NCBI GenBank assembly: GCA_025506515.1 | Contig: CM046457.1 | Span: 36,280,231-36,344,230 of the forward strand | Reading direction: 5' to 3' | DNA from: Flaveria trinervia | Taxonomy: Eukaryota > Streptophyta > Magnoliopsida > Asterales > Asteraceae | Length of the DNA stretch: 64,000 nucleotides | Shown: positions 10,738 to 22,446 of the stretch, piece after piece | Position numbering within the stretch: the first letter of the stretch is position 1 | Layout: each line of letters opens with the position of its first letter | The notes under the pieces: generated by a model | Told to the model about the DNA's origin: nothing | The model's database searches: none | The model's input: only the letters and a program-made list of their open reading frames with translations | Translations under genes and position numbers: made by a program

Positions 10738-11850
10738 ATGGAAACTGGAACCATGACAAAGTCCCCACTGATCACTCTTGATGACTTTGACACTTGGTTC
10801 CAAATAATGGAAGGCTTTATCAAGTCGCTAGACTTAACAATGGGGGAGTTTGTTGTTTCTGCACTTTACATACCTAGAACCTCTTCAGCTACTGCTAGAG
10901 GTTGTATGATCCCCAAGGCTATGGCTGACTACTCAGATGATGATAGAAAGAGAGTAGAACTTGATCAAAAGGCCATTACAACCCTTCAGACTGCTCTTCC
11001 AAACTCTGTATACAGAGGTTTCATGGAATGCAAAAGAGGTAAGCAGTTGTGGGATGCATTAAAACTCATGTATGAGGGTTCCATTAAAGCCAAAGAGAAC
11101 AAGAAGGATATCCAGAAGCAGTAGTTTCAAAATTTCACCTTCAAAATAGGTGAGACCATGACTCAACAATACTTTAGTTATGTGGAGATTGTGGACACTC
11201 TAGTGGATGTTGGAGTAACTCTTGAGAATAGGGATATTGTAACGAAGTTCATGTCTTCTCTTTCTAGGCAATGGACACACTAGTGTGTTGTCATCAAGAG
11301 AATTGAGCATCTTAAGACTCTCACTTTAACAGAGTTGTATGGCATTCTTAGTGGATACCAGATGGAGATGAACATGCAAGGTTCATCTGATAACTCCAGC
11401 AATCAAATGAGTTCAACTCTTCATGTGACTGAAAGGAATGGCATAGAACCCTGACATCATCTCATATGCTACCTTGATGATTGACAAAAGGGTCCTTCAT
11501 CACCTTCTCGGAGACACCAAGGGAGAACTACACTCAAGGAAACCCATTACAAGAGATAAGTTCTTCTTAAGCCTTTATGTCTTCTGATGAAAATTGTGGC
11601 AACCCTCTCTTCACCTTGAAGACCTGGACTGTATCCATCCAGATGATCTGGAGTATATGGAGATAGTCTAGCAAATGGCTCTTCTCACTCACAGAGCCAA
11701 GAAGTTCTACAAGAGCACAAGAAGGAAGTTTCCAAGCAGTATAACCAATGCTATAACCTGATGGGACACTTTGCTAGGGAGTGCAAGGAATAAAGAACAA
11801 ATGGGGGCCAAGCACAATCCAGACCAAACTACACTAATAAAGTAACCAAG
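10738..11850 (+). pseudogene. Copia A gag, capsid part and first zinc knuckle
   Basis: ATG at 10738 opens METGTMTKSPLITLDDFDTW, the N-terminus of a copia Gag. The capsid signature DQKAITTLQTALP...GKQLWDALKLMYEG is readable to the stop at 11122, and the homologous frame continues through 11281 (TAG) and 11450 with several stops. A knuckle CYNLMGHFAREC near 11749-11784 lacks the second Cys (Leu in its place). Gag would form the particle shell. It is heavily decayed. Confidence 0.85.
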
Positions 11851-13390
11851 AATTAGAAGGCAAAGCATCAAGCTACAGTTGCTGTCGAAGAAAGAGGCTT
11901 TGACCAGAGCTTTCTGGTGGAAGATGCATCTCCAAACCAAGCATTGATGGCTAATCATGATGTAGCAAAGGTATTGGAACATCTTTGTACTCCTGAATGT
12001 ATAGCTAAAGTCAATAGATACAAGTCCTATAACTTAGAGATGAGATCTGATCTTGAGTCCTTGAACATTTTAAAATCTAATTTCAAAAAGGTTAAAAATG
12101 ACTATAAGCTAAAGATAGAGGACTTAGAGAAACCATTTTAGTTCTAAAACATGAGCATACAAATTATAGGACTCAGAGCACGGATCTCATAACTAAGTCG
12201 ACTGAATGCTAGTCTGAGCTTGTGATAAGCAAAGCCAGGGAAGAAAAATGTGTTCTTGAATAAGAGACCTTCAAGAACATGATATCCTTATCCTTGCATG
12301 CAAAAGTGTGTTATCAAGATAAGCAGGGACTACGATCTAGTGAGATAGCTACTCCACACACAATCTTTTTTGTAAGATCACCTAGATGTGCAACTTGTGA
12401 AGACGAGCTTCCTCTCATAGACCCCTTGAGTGAAGAGTTGAAGAAGTGATAGTGAAGAATTTCTGTGAGAGGAGTGAAGAGGAGGATTCTAAGAAGGGTC
12501 ATTATCCTTCTAAGGAGAGCAAGAAGCCTGTGATGACCAAGTCTATGAGGAAGAACTTGATCAAAAAGAGCAAGAGAAAAGCTAAGAGGGTTCATGAGAT
12601 CAAGGCCACTTTTCACTCTAAGCAAAAACAAGTCTTTATATCTGCAGGGTTAGAAGTGGTTAAGAGTGAAGACATCAACCTCAACTCTTCTACCAAGAGT
12701 TTTGGTTCATGTTCAAATCATGTCAGCATCAAGAAGAAGGCTAAGCTATTGTGTAACATTGCTACAGAGCCTAAACCATTCAACTCCAAGAACAGTTCTC
12801 AGCCCAAAAGGAATGTGTCAACATCTACAAAGATGAAGGTGGAGAAGGAAAGTGATCAAAGTAAGCCTTGTTCTCAGAAGAAGGCTCTTAGGAAGAAGAG
12901 ATGGAATGTGTTATGTATAAGAGTACTTCTCATCTTGCTAAAGATTATCCATGCAATCCAACACGTACATTTCATGTGACAAAGAAAGAGACTTCTAAGA
13001 GCTCCAAGAAGAATTCTGCTTTGGAAGAAAAATCTATTTCCTTCTGAAGCTCTAAAGTGAAGAAGAAGGCAAGTGGAAAATTGCTTTTGGAAGAAAATTT
13101 GGTCTCGAAAAAAGGGAATACTTCCAAAGGAGTGAAGACTGCTGCAGTGTTAGCAGGATCTTCCGAAGGTCCAGTCATTAAAACTTCCGAAGTCTCAAAA
13201 ACTTCCGAAGTGTTAAAGGTCATGTCCAAACTTCCAAAGGCGGCGTGCAAGACATAGAAAGACCAAATCACTGAAGGTTCTCCAACAACAGTAGATGATC
13301 CTTAAATCACAACTATAGGATCTATTATTGTTTCACTACATTCTACTTCTTTTGATGAGCCCAAGACCAATAAGGCTTGGGTTTCCGAAC
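11851..13390 (+). pseudogene. Copia A gag C-terminal extension (coiled coil, basic region, CTTCCGAAG-encoded repeats)
   Basis: 11917-12141 encodes a heptad-rich segment (LESLNILKSNFKKVKNDYKLKIEDLE). 12446-12979 is strongly basic (KSMRKNLIKKSKRKAKR), with a degenerate CCHC-like CYKSTSHLAKDYPC near 12915 in another frame. 13057-13257 encodes Ser-Glu-Val repeats (KTSEVSKTSEVLK) that are built from three exact CTTCCGAAG copies at 13160, 13184 and 13202. Such long Gag tails between capsid and protease are usual in SIRE-like copia elements. RNA binding is an inference. Confidence 0.65.
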
Positions 13391-13639
13391 GTTACTAATC
13401 ATTTTCTTTGTGCATGAATAGCTCAAGACAAACAAGAATGTCCGAATCATTGATAGTGGGCGTTATAGGCATAGGCAATAGGTCACTATCTAAAACTTTG
13501 AAAGAATTGATGGATTGCCAGTTGCTTTTGGAGGAGATAAAGGTGGTTACATTTCTTGAAGGGGTAAGGTCACAAATGGTAAGCGCAGCATTGGGAAGGT
13601 AAACTTTGTCAAGGAGCTTAGGTATATTCTTTTGAGTGT
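13391..13639 (+). pseudogene. Copia A aspartic protease remnant
   Basis: The catalytic triplet Asp-Ser-Gly lies at 13452-13460 (IIDSGRYRHRQ), followed by TAG and then the flap-region phrase FGGDKGGYISWKG near 13530 in a shifted frame. It is preceded by a branch-point-like TTACTAAT, a pyrimidine run and AG at 13420-13421. The protease would mature Gag-Pol. It is broken by stops and frame changes. Confidence 0.7.
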
Positions 13640-14679
13640 ATCCCAATTTTGTGGTCAGAGTCATAAGATGCTTTTTACTAAGCATGAGTGCATTGTTCTC
13701 AAGCCTGGGGTGGCCATTCCTCATGAGCATATCTGGCTTAGAGCCCTAGGAGAAGGAATATGTTCAAGATGGATTTGCAAGAAACATCTCCCTCAGAAGA
13801 AGTTTCATGCTTTCTATCTAAAGCTAATAGTGATGAGTCTTTCCTCTATCATAAAAGAATGTGCCATGTAATCTTTAAAAACATGAATAAACTGATTAAG
13901 AATGATTTGGTAACTGGAATGCCAAAGAAAGAGTTTACAAGTGATAATCATTGTGTTGCATGCCTCAAACGAAAGCAACACAAGGTATCTCACAAACCTA
14001 AGGAAAGAAACTCCATCCCTACACCCCTACACTTGTTACATATGGATCTCTTTGGCCCCACTAGTGTAATCAGTCTAGGTAGGACCTCTTATAGTTTAGT
14101 GATCACAGATGACTTTACTAGATTCACTTGGGTCTTCTTCCTTACAACTAAGGATGAGACTCCTGAGATTCTGAAAACCAAATCCTTGATACATTTTGTG
14201 ATGAAAAGGCTATTACAAGGCAATACAGTGCACGCAAGACTCCTCAGCAAAGTGGTGTTGCTGAGAGGAGAAACATGACACTAATTGAAGTTGCAGGAAC
14301 CATGTTGTCTGACTCTAAGTTGCCTATCACCCTCTGCGCAGAGGTAGTTAACACTGCTAGCTATGTGCAAAATAGAGTTTTAGTGGTTAAGACTCATGCC
14401 AAGACTCCTAATGAACTTTGGCACGAAAGGAAACCTTTCATTGGTTTACTCAGGTCATTTGGATGTCCTTGCACCATCTTGAATACCAAAGATCAAATTG
14501 CCAAATTTGCTAAGAAATCAAATGATGGACACTTCATTGGATACTGTTCTCAAGCTACTGCTTATAGAGTATACAATCCTAGAAATAGAATTGTTGAGAA
14601 GTTAGCCAATGTAACATTCAATAAACACACACCCAGTGTGGCTGGTTCAGTTCAGATTGGCTATTTAATCTTGATTTAG
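13640..14679 (+). pseudogene. Copia A integrase, second catalytic Asp segment deleted
   Basis: The zinc-binding part is seen as H-X3-H (YHKRMCHVIF, near 13850) and HCVAC (near 13950). The core begins LHMDLFGPTSV (first Asp about 14043). After ILKTKSLI (about 14195) the sequence jumps straight to text that reads, in another frame, FCDEKAITRQYSARKTPQQ and then the Glu region (GVAERRNMTLIE, about 14265). The S-D-N-G type stretch carrying the second Asp is missing. The C-terminal part (14275-14679) is open and ends KLANVTFNKHTP. The enzyme cannot be active. Confidence 0.85.
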
Positions 14680-15240
14680 TTACCAACTGGTTTAACAAAT
14701 CTTGTGTGAATGTTTCAAGATCTATAGATATCTTACCTGCAGGTGATCCTTATCCAAGATTTGAGCTTAGAAGACCTTCAAGTTACACATCCTCAACTCT
14801 AGTTGCAACTACTTCTACAAATGAAGTCTCTATCAGCATAACAATGACAAATTCAGCTCATACATCTAAGATGCCTTAAAATACCAACTTAAAGGCTCAA
14901 CAATCAGATAAAGAAGCTTCAATTCTAGAAGAGAATGTTGGTAGTGACAGTGATCAATAATGTGTTCATGCTGATAACCACTCCATAGATGAAAACATCA
15001 ATCATGTCACACAATTGGATCAAGTCCCTCTTGATAAGTGTGCTGATGTGGTGGGAGAAGCATCAATGCCAGATCTAAATTATCTAATTTAGAGCTCTCT
15101 CAGCAACTTTCTATGATTCCTCAACTAAGGATCCACATATCTCATCCACCACAAACATCATAGGAGATGTTAACACATGGGTAAGAACAAGAAGACAAAC
15201 CCATGAAGCAAATGTTTGTCTTCACTTTTGTTTCTTGTCC
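14680..15240 (+). other. Copia A integrase-RT linker, decayed
   Basis: Low-complexity linker with many stops in all frames. It is Ser/Thr-rich when read in pieces (for example SSTLVATTSTNEVSISI near 14800). This is the usual variable region between copia integrase and RT. I see no separate gene. Confidence 0.6.
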
Positions 15241-16200
15241 CAGATAGAGCCAAAGAAGATTGATGAGGCTTTGTAGGATGGAAGTTGGGTTAAAGCTATG
15301 CAAGAGAAGCTTCTTCAATTCAAAGGGCAAAAGGTTTGGAACCTATGTCGTTTTCCACATGGTAAGACTACTATAGGAACCAAGTGGGTGTTAAGGAATA
15401 TTAAAGGTTATAGAGGCATTATCATAAAAAAACAAATCTAGACTAGTTGTTCAAGGATGCATAGAAGAAGAAGGAATTGAATACACTAATGTCTTTGCTC
15501 CTGTAGCAAGACTGGAAGCTGTTAGGATATTCTTGGCATTTCCTGCATCCAAGAACTTCAAGGTCTATCAACTTGATGTCAAGTGTGCTTTTTTGTATGG
15601 GGTGATTGATGAAGAGGTGTATGTCAAACAACCACCTTGTTTTGCAGATCCTGATCAACATGATTATGTTTGCAAGCTTGATAAGGCTCTTTATGGGTTG
15701 CACCAAGCTCCAAGGAAGTGGTATGAGACTCTATCTCAGTATCTTTGCAAGCATGGATATAGAAGGGGTACTATAGATGGAACTCTATTCATCAAAGGAT
15801 AAGGAAATGACTTAATGCTAGTTCAAGTGTATGTTGATGATATCATCTTTGATTCAACTAATCCAAGGCTCTGCAAAGACTTTGAGACGCTGATGAAAGA
15901 CACATTTGAATTGATTGCCATGGGGGAACTTAATTTCTTTCTGGGAATTCAAGTGAAGCAAGTTGAAGATAACATCTTCATTAGTCAGTTAAAGTATGTT
16001 CAAGACATTCTCAAAAGATTCAACATGACTGATTGTAACATTGCTAATACACCTATAGCAAGAAACTACACACTTATGCCTGATCTTGAGGGGGAGTGTG
16101 TGGATGAACTCCTTTATAGGGCTATGATTGGGTCTCTGATGTATCTTACAGCTAGCAAGCCTAATATCATGTTTGCCACATGTATTTTTGCATGATATCA
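15241..16200 (+). pseudogene. Copia A reverse transcriptase
   Basis: PKKIDEAL, then GSWVKAMQEKLLQF (15285-15325), IGTKWVLRNIKG (about 15375), a frameshift in an A-run near 15426, then RLVVQGCIEEEGIEYTNVFAPVARLEAVRIFLAF, QLDVKCAFLYG and YGLHQAPRKWYE. A TAA at 15800 precedes the catalytic VQVYVDDIIFDST (YVDD about 15830). The ORF runs on to the stop at 16193 with RAMIGSLMYLTASKPNIMF. The catalytic residues are intact but the frame is not. Confidence 0.92.
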
Positions 16201-16773
16201 AGCCAACTCCAAGATTTCACACCTATCACTGTCAAGAGAGTTCTCAGATACCTTAAAGGTGCCTCAACACTTGGCCTTTGGTGTCCTAGGAATTGTGACT
16301 TCAATATGTATGCGTATACAAATAGTGATTATGGTGGTTGAAATATGACTACAAAGTCTGCATTTGGGGGTTGTCTGTTTCTTGGTGGAAGGGTTTTCTC
16401 ATGGCAATGCAAGAAACAATCATATGTCTCTACATCAACTGCAAAAGCTGAATACATTGCTGCTACAAACTACTGTGCTCAGGTGATTTGGATTCCAAAT
16501 GAGATGCTTGACTATGGATTAAACATCAAGGAGACTCCCATTCACATAGACAACAATAGTTCTATCTCTATCACAAAGAATCATGTGCAACACTCACGGA
16601 CAAAACACATCAATATCAAGGATAATTTAATTAGAGGTAACTTTAAAAGGGGATTAATTAAACTAGTTAAGGTTAAAACAAATAAAGAATATGCTGATCT
16701 ATTTACGAAAGCCTTTGACGAACAGAAATTTAACTATCTTATAACAACTATTGGGATGATTAACCTTGAGTAG
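16201..16773 (+). pseudogene. Copia A RNase H
   Basis: Continuation of the RT: VLRYLKGASTLGLW is visible in another frame near 16230-16290. The catalytic Asp is in AYTNSDYGG, followed by TGA at 16339, and then an open stretch from 16345 to 16773 with SWQCKKQSYVSTSTAKAEYIAAT (Glu, about 16450), HIDNNSSISITKN (Asp) and QHSRTKHINIKDNLIR. It ends GMINLE, the usual end of pol in this group. Confidence 0.9.
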
Positions 16774-17465
16774 CTTTTCCTTAAAACTATTTCATATTAT
16801 TTCTTATAATCTGGGTGTCCTACGTTGTCTACTTTATCACCTTCATAAGCTCTTGTTTTCTCTGGATAAAAATCTTTTGAAGACGTTCCTTAGATTTTTG
16901 AAAAATCTTGATCCTTCGGAAGATATGATTTTATCTTTGCAAAAAACTTATGTCTTCAAAACAAATAATTGCCTAAGTAATTTTCCTTCAGAAGAAATTA
17001 CTGAAATATCTTTTGAAGCTTAAAACCTCTCTTAGGCACTTATATGTTTTCAAGGACACTGAAGCAAATTAACCCTCGAAAGCTTCGTTCTGTTGAACAA
17101 AACAACCAAATCTAAATTATATTCCGAAGCAAAATTTTCAAAACTCTTAGAAAATTCTTCCAAAGTCATTTTGGCTTTGGAAGCTTTTTCATTAAAACTT
17201 TTGAAGAAATTTATCTTCGGAAGCTTTTTTGACTTCCAAGAAAACACTTTTGATCAAAAAGCAAACTACTTTTCCAGAGGTGGGACTGACATATGGATTT
17301 CAAAGTTTATCTTGTTTCATTAACTTTGTCTTGAATCCTTTTCACAGATAAACACAACGGTTTCCCCTCTTTCTATCATCTTCATCTTTCCTCCACACCT
17401 AAATTCCCAAATTTCTCTCTGAAACTGCCTTCATTCATCTTTCCATCACCTTTAAGCTTTCTAAA
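16774..17465 (+). promoter_or_regulatory. Copia A pol-aORF spacer with the family motif array
   Basis: About 690 bp without a credible gene. Between 16917 and 17240 it repeats the same CTTCNGAAG-type motifs as the A LTR (for example CTTCGGAAG at 16915-16923 and 17216-17224, CTTCAGAAG, CTTCCAAAG, CTTTGGAAG). No clear TATA box is visible. The ORFs at 16766-17023 and 17093-17323 are low-complexity Ser/Lys/Phe strings that follow from these repeats. Confidence 0.6.
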
Positions 17466-20400
17466 ATGGCCAACCTCAACCGAAGAAATAACCGTGATTT
17501 CTCCATGTAGTTACACAGGCCACACAAATAGGTTGCTCTGCTAAACTCTGAGAAATATCCACACTTCTCATAGTTTTGTCAATTCTTGGCTCTATCTAAT
17601 TACTTCCCCTCCCTTACCATTGATCCTGTTTTCTATAAGGAGTATTTGATTGATTTCTAGAAAACCTGTTAAGAGGTTGTTCTAGATAGGGAGAAGGCAC
17701 TGTCTGCTACAGTGCACGGAAGGACAATCTTCATCACTCCATCCATCATAAATGCTTATCTATAGTTGGATTATCACGAATGTGAGTTGTCCTTTCCAAA
17801 AGAACCTATTAACCGGTCCTTCCATCAAATGGGCTATGAAGGGGATTTCTCTGTAAAGACCTTCAAGAAAGGGAAGGTCTCATACCAGTGGAAATACTTA
17901 CTATATGTGGTCATCCACAACTTATCCAACAAGCATAGGGCATGGGACCAACTCCCTGAAGATCTCTCCTTCATAGTGCATGGTATGCTTCACAGGGTCA
18001 AGTTCCGGTACTCTCAATTTTTGTATACAAATCTACTTGCTAACTTGGACTCCTCAGAGTATTACATGTTTCCTAGATATGTTCAATACATTCTCAACTG
18101 TGAGCTGGGCTCATAGTTGAGGGAAAAAGGTAATATTCTTAAATTGGGACAGATGAAGCCGAGCATCTTTCAAATTTTGAAGAAGCCAACTGTTGGCTTC
18201 TCAGGGTTAGAAACAGCCCTTGTCCCAAAAATATTAGAGCTCATTGCTCAAAGTGTCAACCTAGCAACACAAGCTAGTGTTGAACCCACAACTTCTACAT
18301 CTCAACCACCAAAACAACCACAAATCACCCTCATCTACAAATGAAAATCCAAACGAACCCCTACTCATACTATTGACTCTGTGCAGGCCCCCATATACTT
18401 ACCCAGACAGGAGGAAGTGGATACTGGAGCTCCCACTGCTCTTGAGGAGCAAACCACTGCCATTACTTCAAAGATTAGTGTTGAGGTTCCTCATGCTCAG
18501 CGTGATAAGCTCACAAACCCAACTGCCTTAACCTTCACTCTGAGTCTCAACACTTAAGTGAACAACCTTCGGGGACCACTACCATCCCCAGCCTTTAGAC
18601 TTAAACCAACATATTCCTAACCTTGACTTCTATACCGATGAGGACTTAGGTTTTAGTGAGTATCATGATTCTCTCTATTCATCCCCTACTCAAAGAGAGA
18701 TGAGTGCTCCAGACTCACCCGAGTCTAGCCCACATCAGTCATCTATCACTGAGGTGGATCCTTCTTAAGCTGTTTAGGAGATCCATATGGAAGAGGCTCT
18801 CACTTCAGCAAGTGATTACATCATTCAGACCTCAACCATGGCAACTCAGCCCATTGACACTTCAATTGAAGCTGTCTCAACATAGAGGAAATCCAGCAGA
18901 CAAGAACTCCATGCTAGTGTGAGAGAGGAGATTTCGGTCAAATTCTTTCATCCCCCAATAATTCTTCTGATGAAGAGGACGGGAATTGAGACTAAAGGTG
19001 CAAAAACTGTCACAAACATGCACCTACCTAGTCTCCAAGGTTAGTCATCTTGAATCTCAGGTGACTACCCTGCAAAACAAGGTCAATGATCAGCAACTTG
19101 AGATTTCTTATCTTAAGGAAAAACTACCTGGGAGACCTCTAAGAAGAGCTCAACTAGGAACACAAGAACCTGTGAATGTGGTTGACCTAACCTCTAGCTT
19201 ATTTATGCAAGTGGATGTTGCTACCAGAAAGGGGGAGAAAGTCATCATCGACACAAAACCTGGGAGTTCTTCAAAGAGCATGGACATTAAAGACTCACCA
19301 TCTTCACTTGCGACTATCAATACTTAGCAACTTCCTCGTGTTCATGTTGATATGGACTCTATAGACTATTTCATTGAAAGTCTTTTTGAGGAAAGAACGC
19401 CAAGGGCAATTTTATCTCCACCAACTTCAATCATATTACAGGGTGGATATATGATGAAAGTAGAAGAGCCATTATCATTCAAAAATTTCAAGGGCAACAA
19501 GAAGTCTTTAACTTTCATACTTTGAACTTCTATTAAAGTTTTGACCTTGTCAGCATGCCACTTGTCAACCAAAGCCAATCTAGACAAGCTGATAGGCTGG
19601 CTCAAAGGATTCAACACAAGATCATTGCGGAGTTCAGTTTCAAAAGGAGACTAAGGCAATCAGGTAACATCATTGGTCACTCGATATTGTGGTCGACCCT
19701 AAGATTCATTCCATAAGGGAAACCATGACTGAAGGCTAGTGGTAGAACTTGAGAGCCATGTCTCATCATCAACTGCTATAAAGATTCATTCCCTTGATGA
19801 CACACCTGCTAGTGAAGGTGCTTCTCAACCTCTCTCTACCAAGAGCCTGGAAGCTACACCAAGCAATGACGGCCAAAGCTCTTCCCACCCTGAGTCACAA
19901 AGGTCTGTGAGTGACAAAGGGAAAAGAAAAATGACTTTTGAGGAGATTGAGGAGGAGGAGAGAGAGAGAATGGAAAAGGAAGCTAAGGGGAGAAAGTCCC
20001 TCTACTAGGTTGCAAGAATCATGGAAGTTGCTATCATGGCTACCCCCAGGCCAAATACTTAGGATGATGAGTTGAGGGTAGTCATGATCAACTACTTCCA
20101 GACCAGGAACTATGACATTGATAATATCATCTCCCTTCCCTTAGATGAATTGAATGAACTGGCTGACATGGAATTGTCAAAGGAAAGAAAGTAGGTAGAG
20201 TATGCAAAATTAGTTTTTAAAATTAAAGAAGAAAGAAGACAGAAAAGACTCTACAAGCATGTTCCTACTCTCTCCCCAGTTCAAGAAAGTCTTGTACAAG
20301 AGGATGTGGCTCCATAAGAATCGTAGTTAGACAAAGAAAAGGATAGGATCAACATGATCAACTACCTGAGTGCCATAGGTCTCTATCAGACTGATGCACT

Positions 20401-21290
20401 TCTTCCTTACCCTTTGATTACATTGAGTTTGAGTACCTCAAACAGCTTGAACTTGAGATAGTCAAAGAAAGAAAGATCACTAAGAGGAAGTTAAGGGAAG
20501 AGGCTGCAAAGTCAAGAGCCATCATCCAGAAAAGCATGAAGAAGACTGCTAATAGGCAGAGGTGATGAGCTTCTTGAAGCTGTATGGATTCTCTGGAAGG
20601 AGTCTTGGTCCTATGTCTCTATCCATTGTGGATGATCACATTAGGCTGATCAACCAGAAGATTCAAAAAGGTGAACTTGTTGACTTACACTCCTCACCAA
20701 GTCAGGTTCCTCAAGAAGTGGAGATTAAGGTTGAACCATTTGAGACAACACAACCTGAATCTCTGGTTGAGCCTCAGTAAGCTTCCACTTCTGATCCATA
20801 ACAGGGTTTTGTCCCCTCTCAATCTGAACCTGTGAGAAAGGAAGACCCAACTGAGAAAGAGAAAGAAGATCAATCAGGTGCTACAGGCTAGTCTTCTTAG
20901 TTAAAAGGTTCAAAGAGGAGAAAAAGGATGTCTTGAAGACCAAAGCCAAAGAAGAAGAAGAAAGAAGCATCCATCTCCAAACCTCAGGATGAGTAAGAAC
21001 ATCCTAAGGATATGCAACAAAGGGATGCTCCACCAACTCCAATTCAAATAGCTCCTTTACATAAGGAAGACCCATCTTTTCCTGGATATACACTACAAGT
21101 CTAGAAGGATGGCATGTCATGAGAGATCAACATGTTGAAAATGTCTACACATGGCAGAACATGTTCAATCTACCTCTACATGATCTCTTGGACATGAGAA
21201 GATACCATGAGAGTCTGAGTGATACTGATCATCTTATGAAGAAAGGGATGGTCATCATCATGATGAGGACTGTTGTTATTTGAAGTCTTC
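17466..21290 (+). pseudogene. Copia A additional ORF (aORF), decayed
   Basis: ATG at 17466 opens MANLNRRNNRDFSM, like MANLKFDERNN in the aORFs of family C. After several stops, the conserved core is open at 17766-18116: FHQMGYEGDFSVKTFKKGKVSYQWKYLLYVVIHNLS...AWDQLPEDL...NLLANLDSSEYYMFPRYVQYIL. It is followed by Ser/Thr/Pro/Gln-rich stretches, a coiled-coil piece at 19020-19150 (VSHLESQVTTLQNKVNDQQ), and an acidic-basic helix at 19920-20005 (FEEIEEEERERMEKEAKG). The core resembles what databases call a putative plant transposon protein domain (from memory, unverified). Function is unknown. It lies where SIRE elements carry an env-like ORF, but I see no membrane segment. Confidence 0.7.
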
Positions 21291-21310
21291 TAGTGTTTTG
21301 GTAGCATTAG

Positions 21311-21323
21311 CCTAGGGAGAGTT
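21311..21323 (+). other. Polypurine tract of copia A next to the LTR of B
   Basis: CCTAGGGAGAGTT lies directly before TGTAAGGTTTGATATAA. Tracts of the form CTAGGGGGAGTAT precede the 3' LTRs of C+ and C- at the same distance. Confidence 0.7.
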
Positions 21324-22095
21324 TGTAAGGTTTGATATAAGGCTGATGTTGGACCCTGAAAGGATTATACATGCCAATTCAGTTGGTGAGTTGATGGTTG
21401 TTCTGTTAAAATTCCCATAAGTCCAAGTGTCAATGCGGATGAAGACCCTGTAATAGAAGAACAAGTATTGGCTTATTGCATTTGTTAATTGGGAAGGCAA
21501 AGAACAAATGCTCATAAGTATTTGTTCTTCCATATTAACAAATGCGGAAGACCAGAAGAGATGCGGACAAGATTTTGTTCATCCGCATTTGTCAATGCGG
21601 ATCACCGGACAAGCATGCGCAGAGGTATTTGTTCATCCGCATTACCCAATGCGGATGAGTGACATACTAATGTGGAAGATCAAGTAAAGAAATGTTGATC
21701 AAGTCCAACTCATCCGCATTTGCCAATGCGGATGAACAAGAAGAAATGCTACTGAAGATATTGACCAGTTCTGAGGTATAGGTCTGGGGTAGTTTAAGCA
21801 TTTTGTTAAAAGGAAACTTGTCTTCCTATAAATAGAATAAAAATCCTCATACCTAAGGTGAGACAACATAGACAATAAGAATATTTTGTATTACACATTC
21901 TCTAGGTGCATTATTACGGTTTTTACTAAAATCCTAGCATTTATTGTAATCAATCACCTTCATCAATATATACAAAGCATTTATGAGTATATTCTTGCAC
22001 TAAAAGTTTATTGATTGTTTGTTTCCACTAATCAATCTCTGACTTGATCACCATGTTCGATTCTAAGTGAGATTCTCGTTGTCACCAACCGGTCA
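21324..22095 (+). repeat. Copia B 5' LTR, 772 bp
   Basis: It starts TGTAAGGTTTGATATAA and ends CCAACCGGTCA. The U3 region 21433-21740 contains facing copies of AATGCGGATGA and TTCATCCGCATT. Several pairs can fold (TCATCCGCATTTGCCAATGC near 21710). TATAAATAG at 21827-21835 is a good core promoter. Beyond its first 17 bp it is not similar to the A LTR. Confidence 0.85.
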
Positions 22096-22096
22096 A

Positions 22097-22109
22097 TTGG
22101 TATGAGAGC
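22097..22109 (+). other. Copia B primer binding site
   Basis: TTGGTATGAGAGC, one base from the iMet-complementary sequence, 1 bp after the LTR end. Confidence 0.86.
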
Positions 22110-22446
22110 TTTGGCTCTCAGTTCTTTTTCAGATCTACACTATGTCCAAAAAGAACCTGATTGATATGGTGAGTTGCTAACATAGTATTCTATCACCTCT
22201 ATTTAGAAAACAAACAGATTATACTCATCAACAGTTACTATTCAAGCTCTTTCTTTCATGAACACAACAACAGTCTTCATTCTCAAAACTATGAACAGTT
22301 GATATAGCAGACATTAACGACAAGAAACTCAGAAAAGTAACACATCTGATTCTGAAACCTGTTTTGGATGGTTTGGACCAGTTGGACTTAATAAACCTAA
22401 AACTCATCTACTTTGTACTTAAACAAGTTAAAACTACCTGTTTAAA

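Larger units (their letters stand above)
9825..21323 (+). mobile_element. Ty1/copia retrotransposon A with additional ORF, defective
   Basis: Order: LTR (9825-10627), primer site, gag, PR, INT, RT, RNase H, spacer, additional ORF, polypurine tract at 21311. INT before RT is the copia order. The extra coding block between pol and the 3' LTR places it with SIRE-like elements (inference). All coding parts carry multiple stops or shifts. A 3' LTR matching the 5' LTR is not present: the tract is followed by the LTR of family B, which shares only its first 17 bp with this LTR. Confidence 0.88.

Noticed and set aside
17466..21290. Additional ORF of copia A as a true envelope gene
   Set aside because: It is in the position of the SIRE1 env-like ORF, but no signal peptide, membrane anchor or glycoprotein-like feature is visible, so it is called only aORF.
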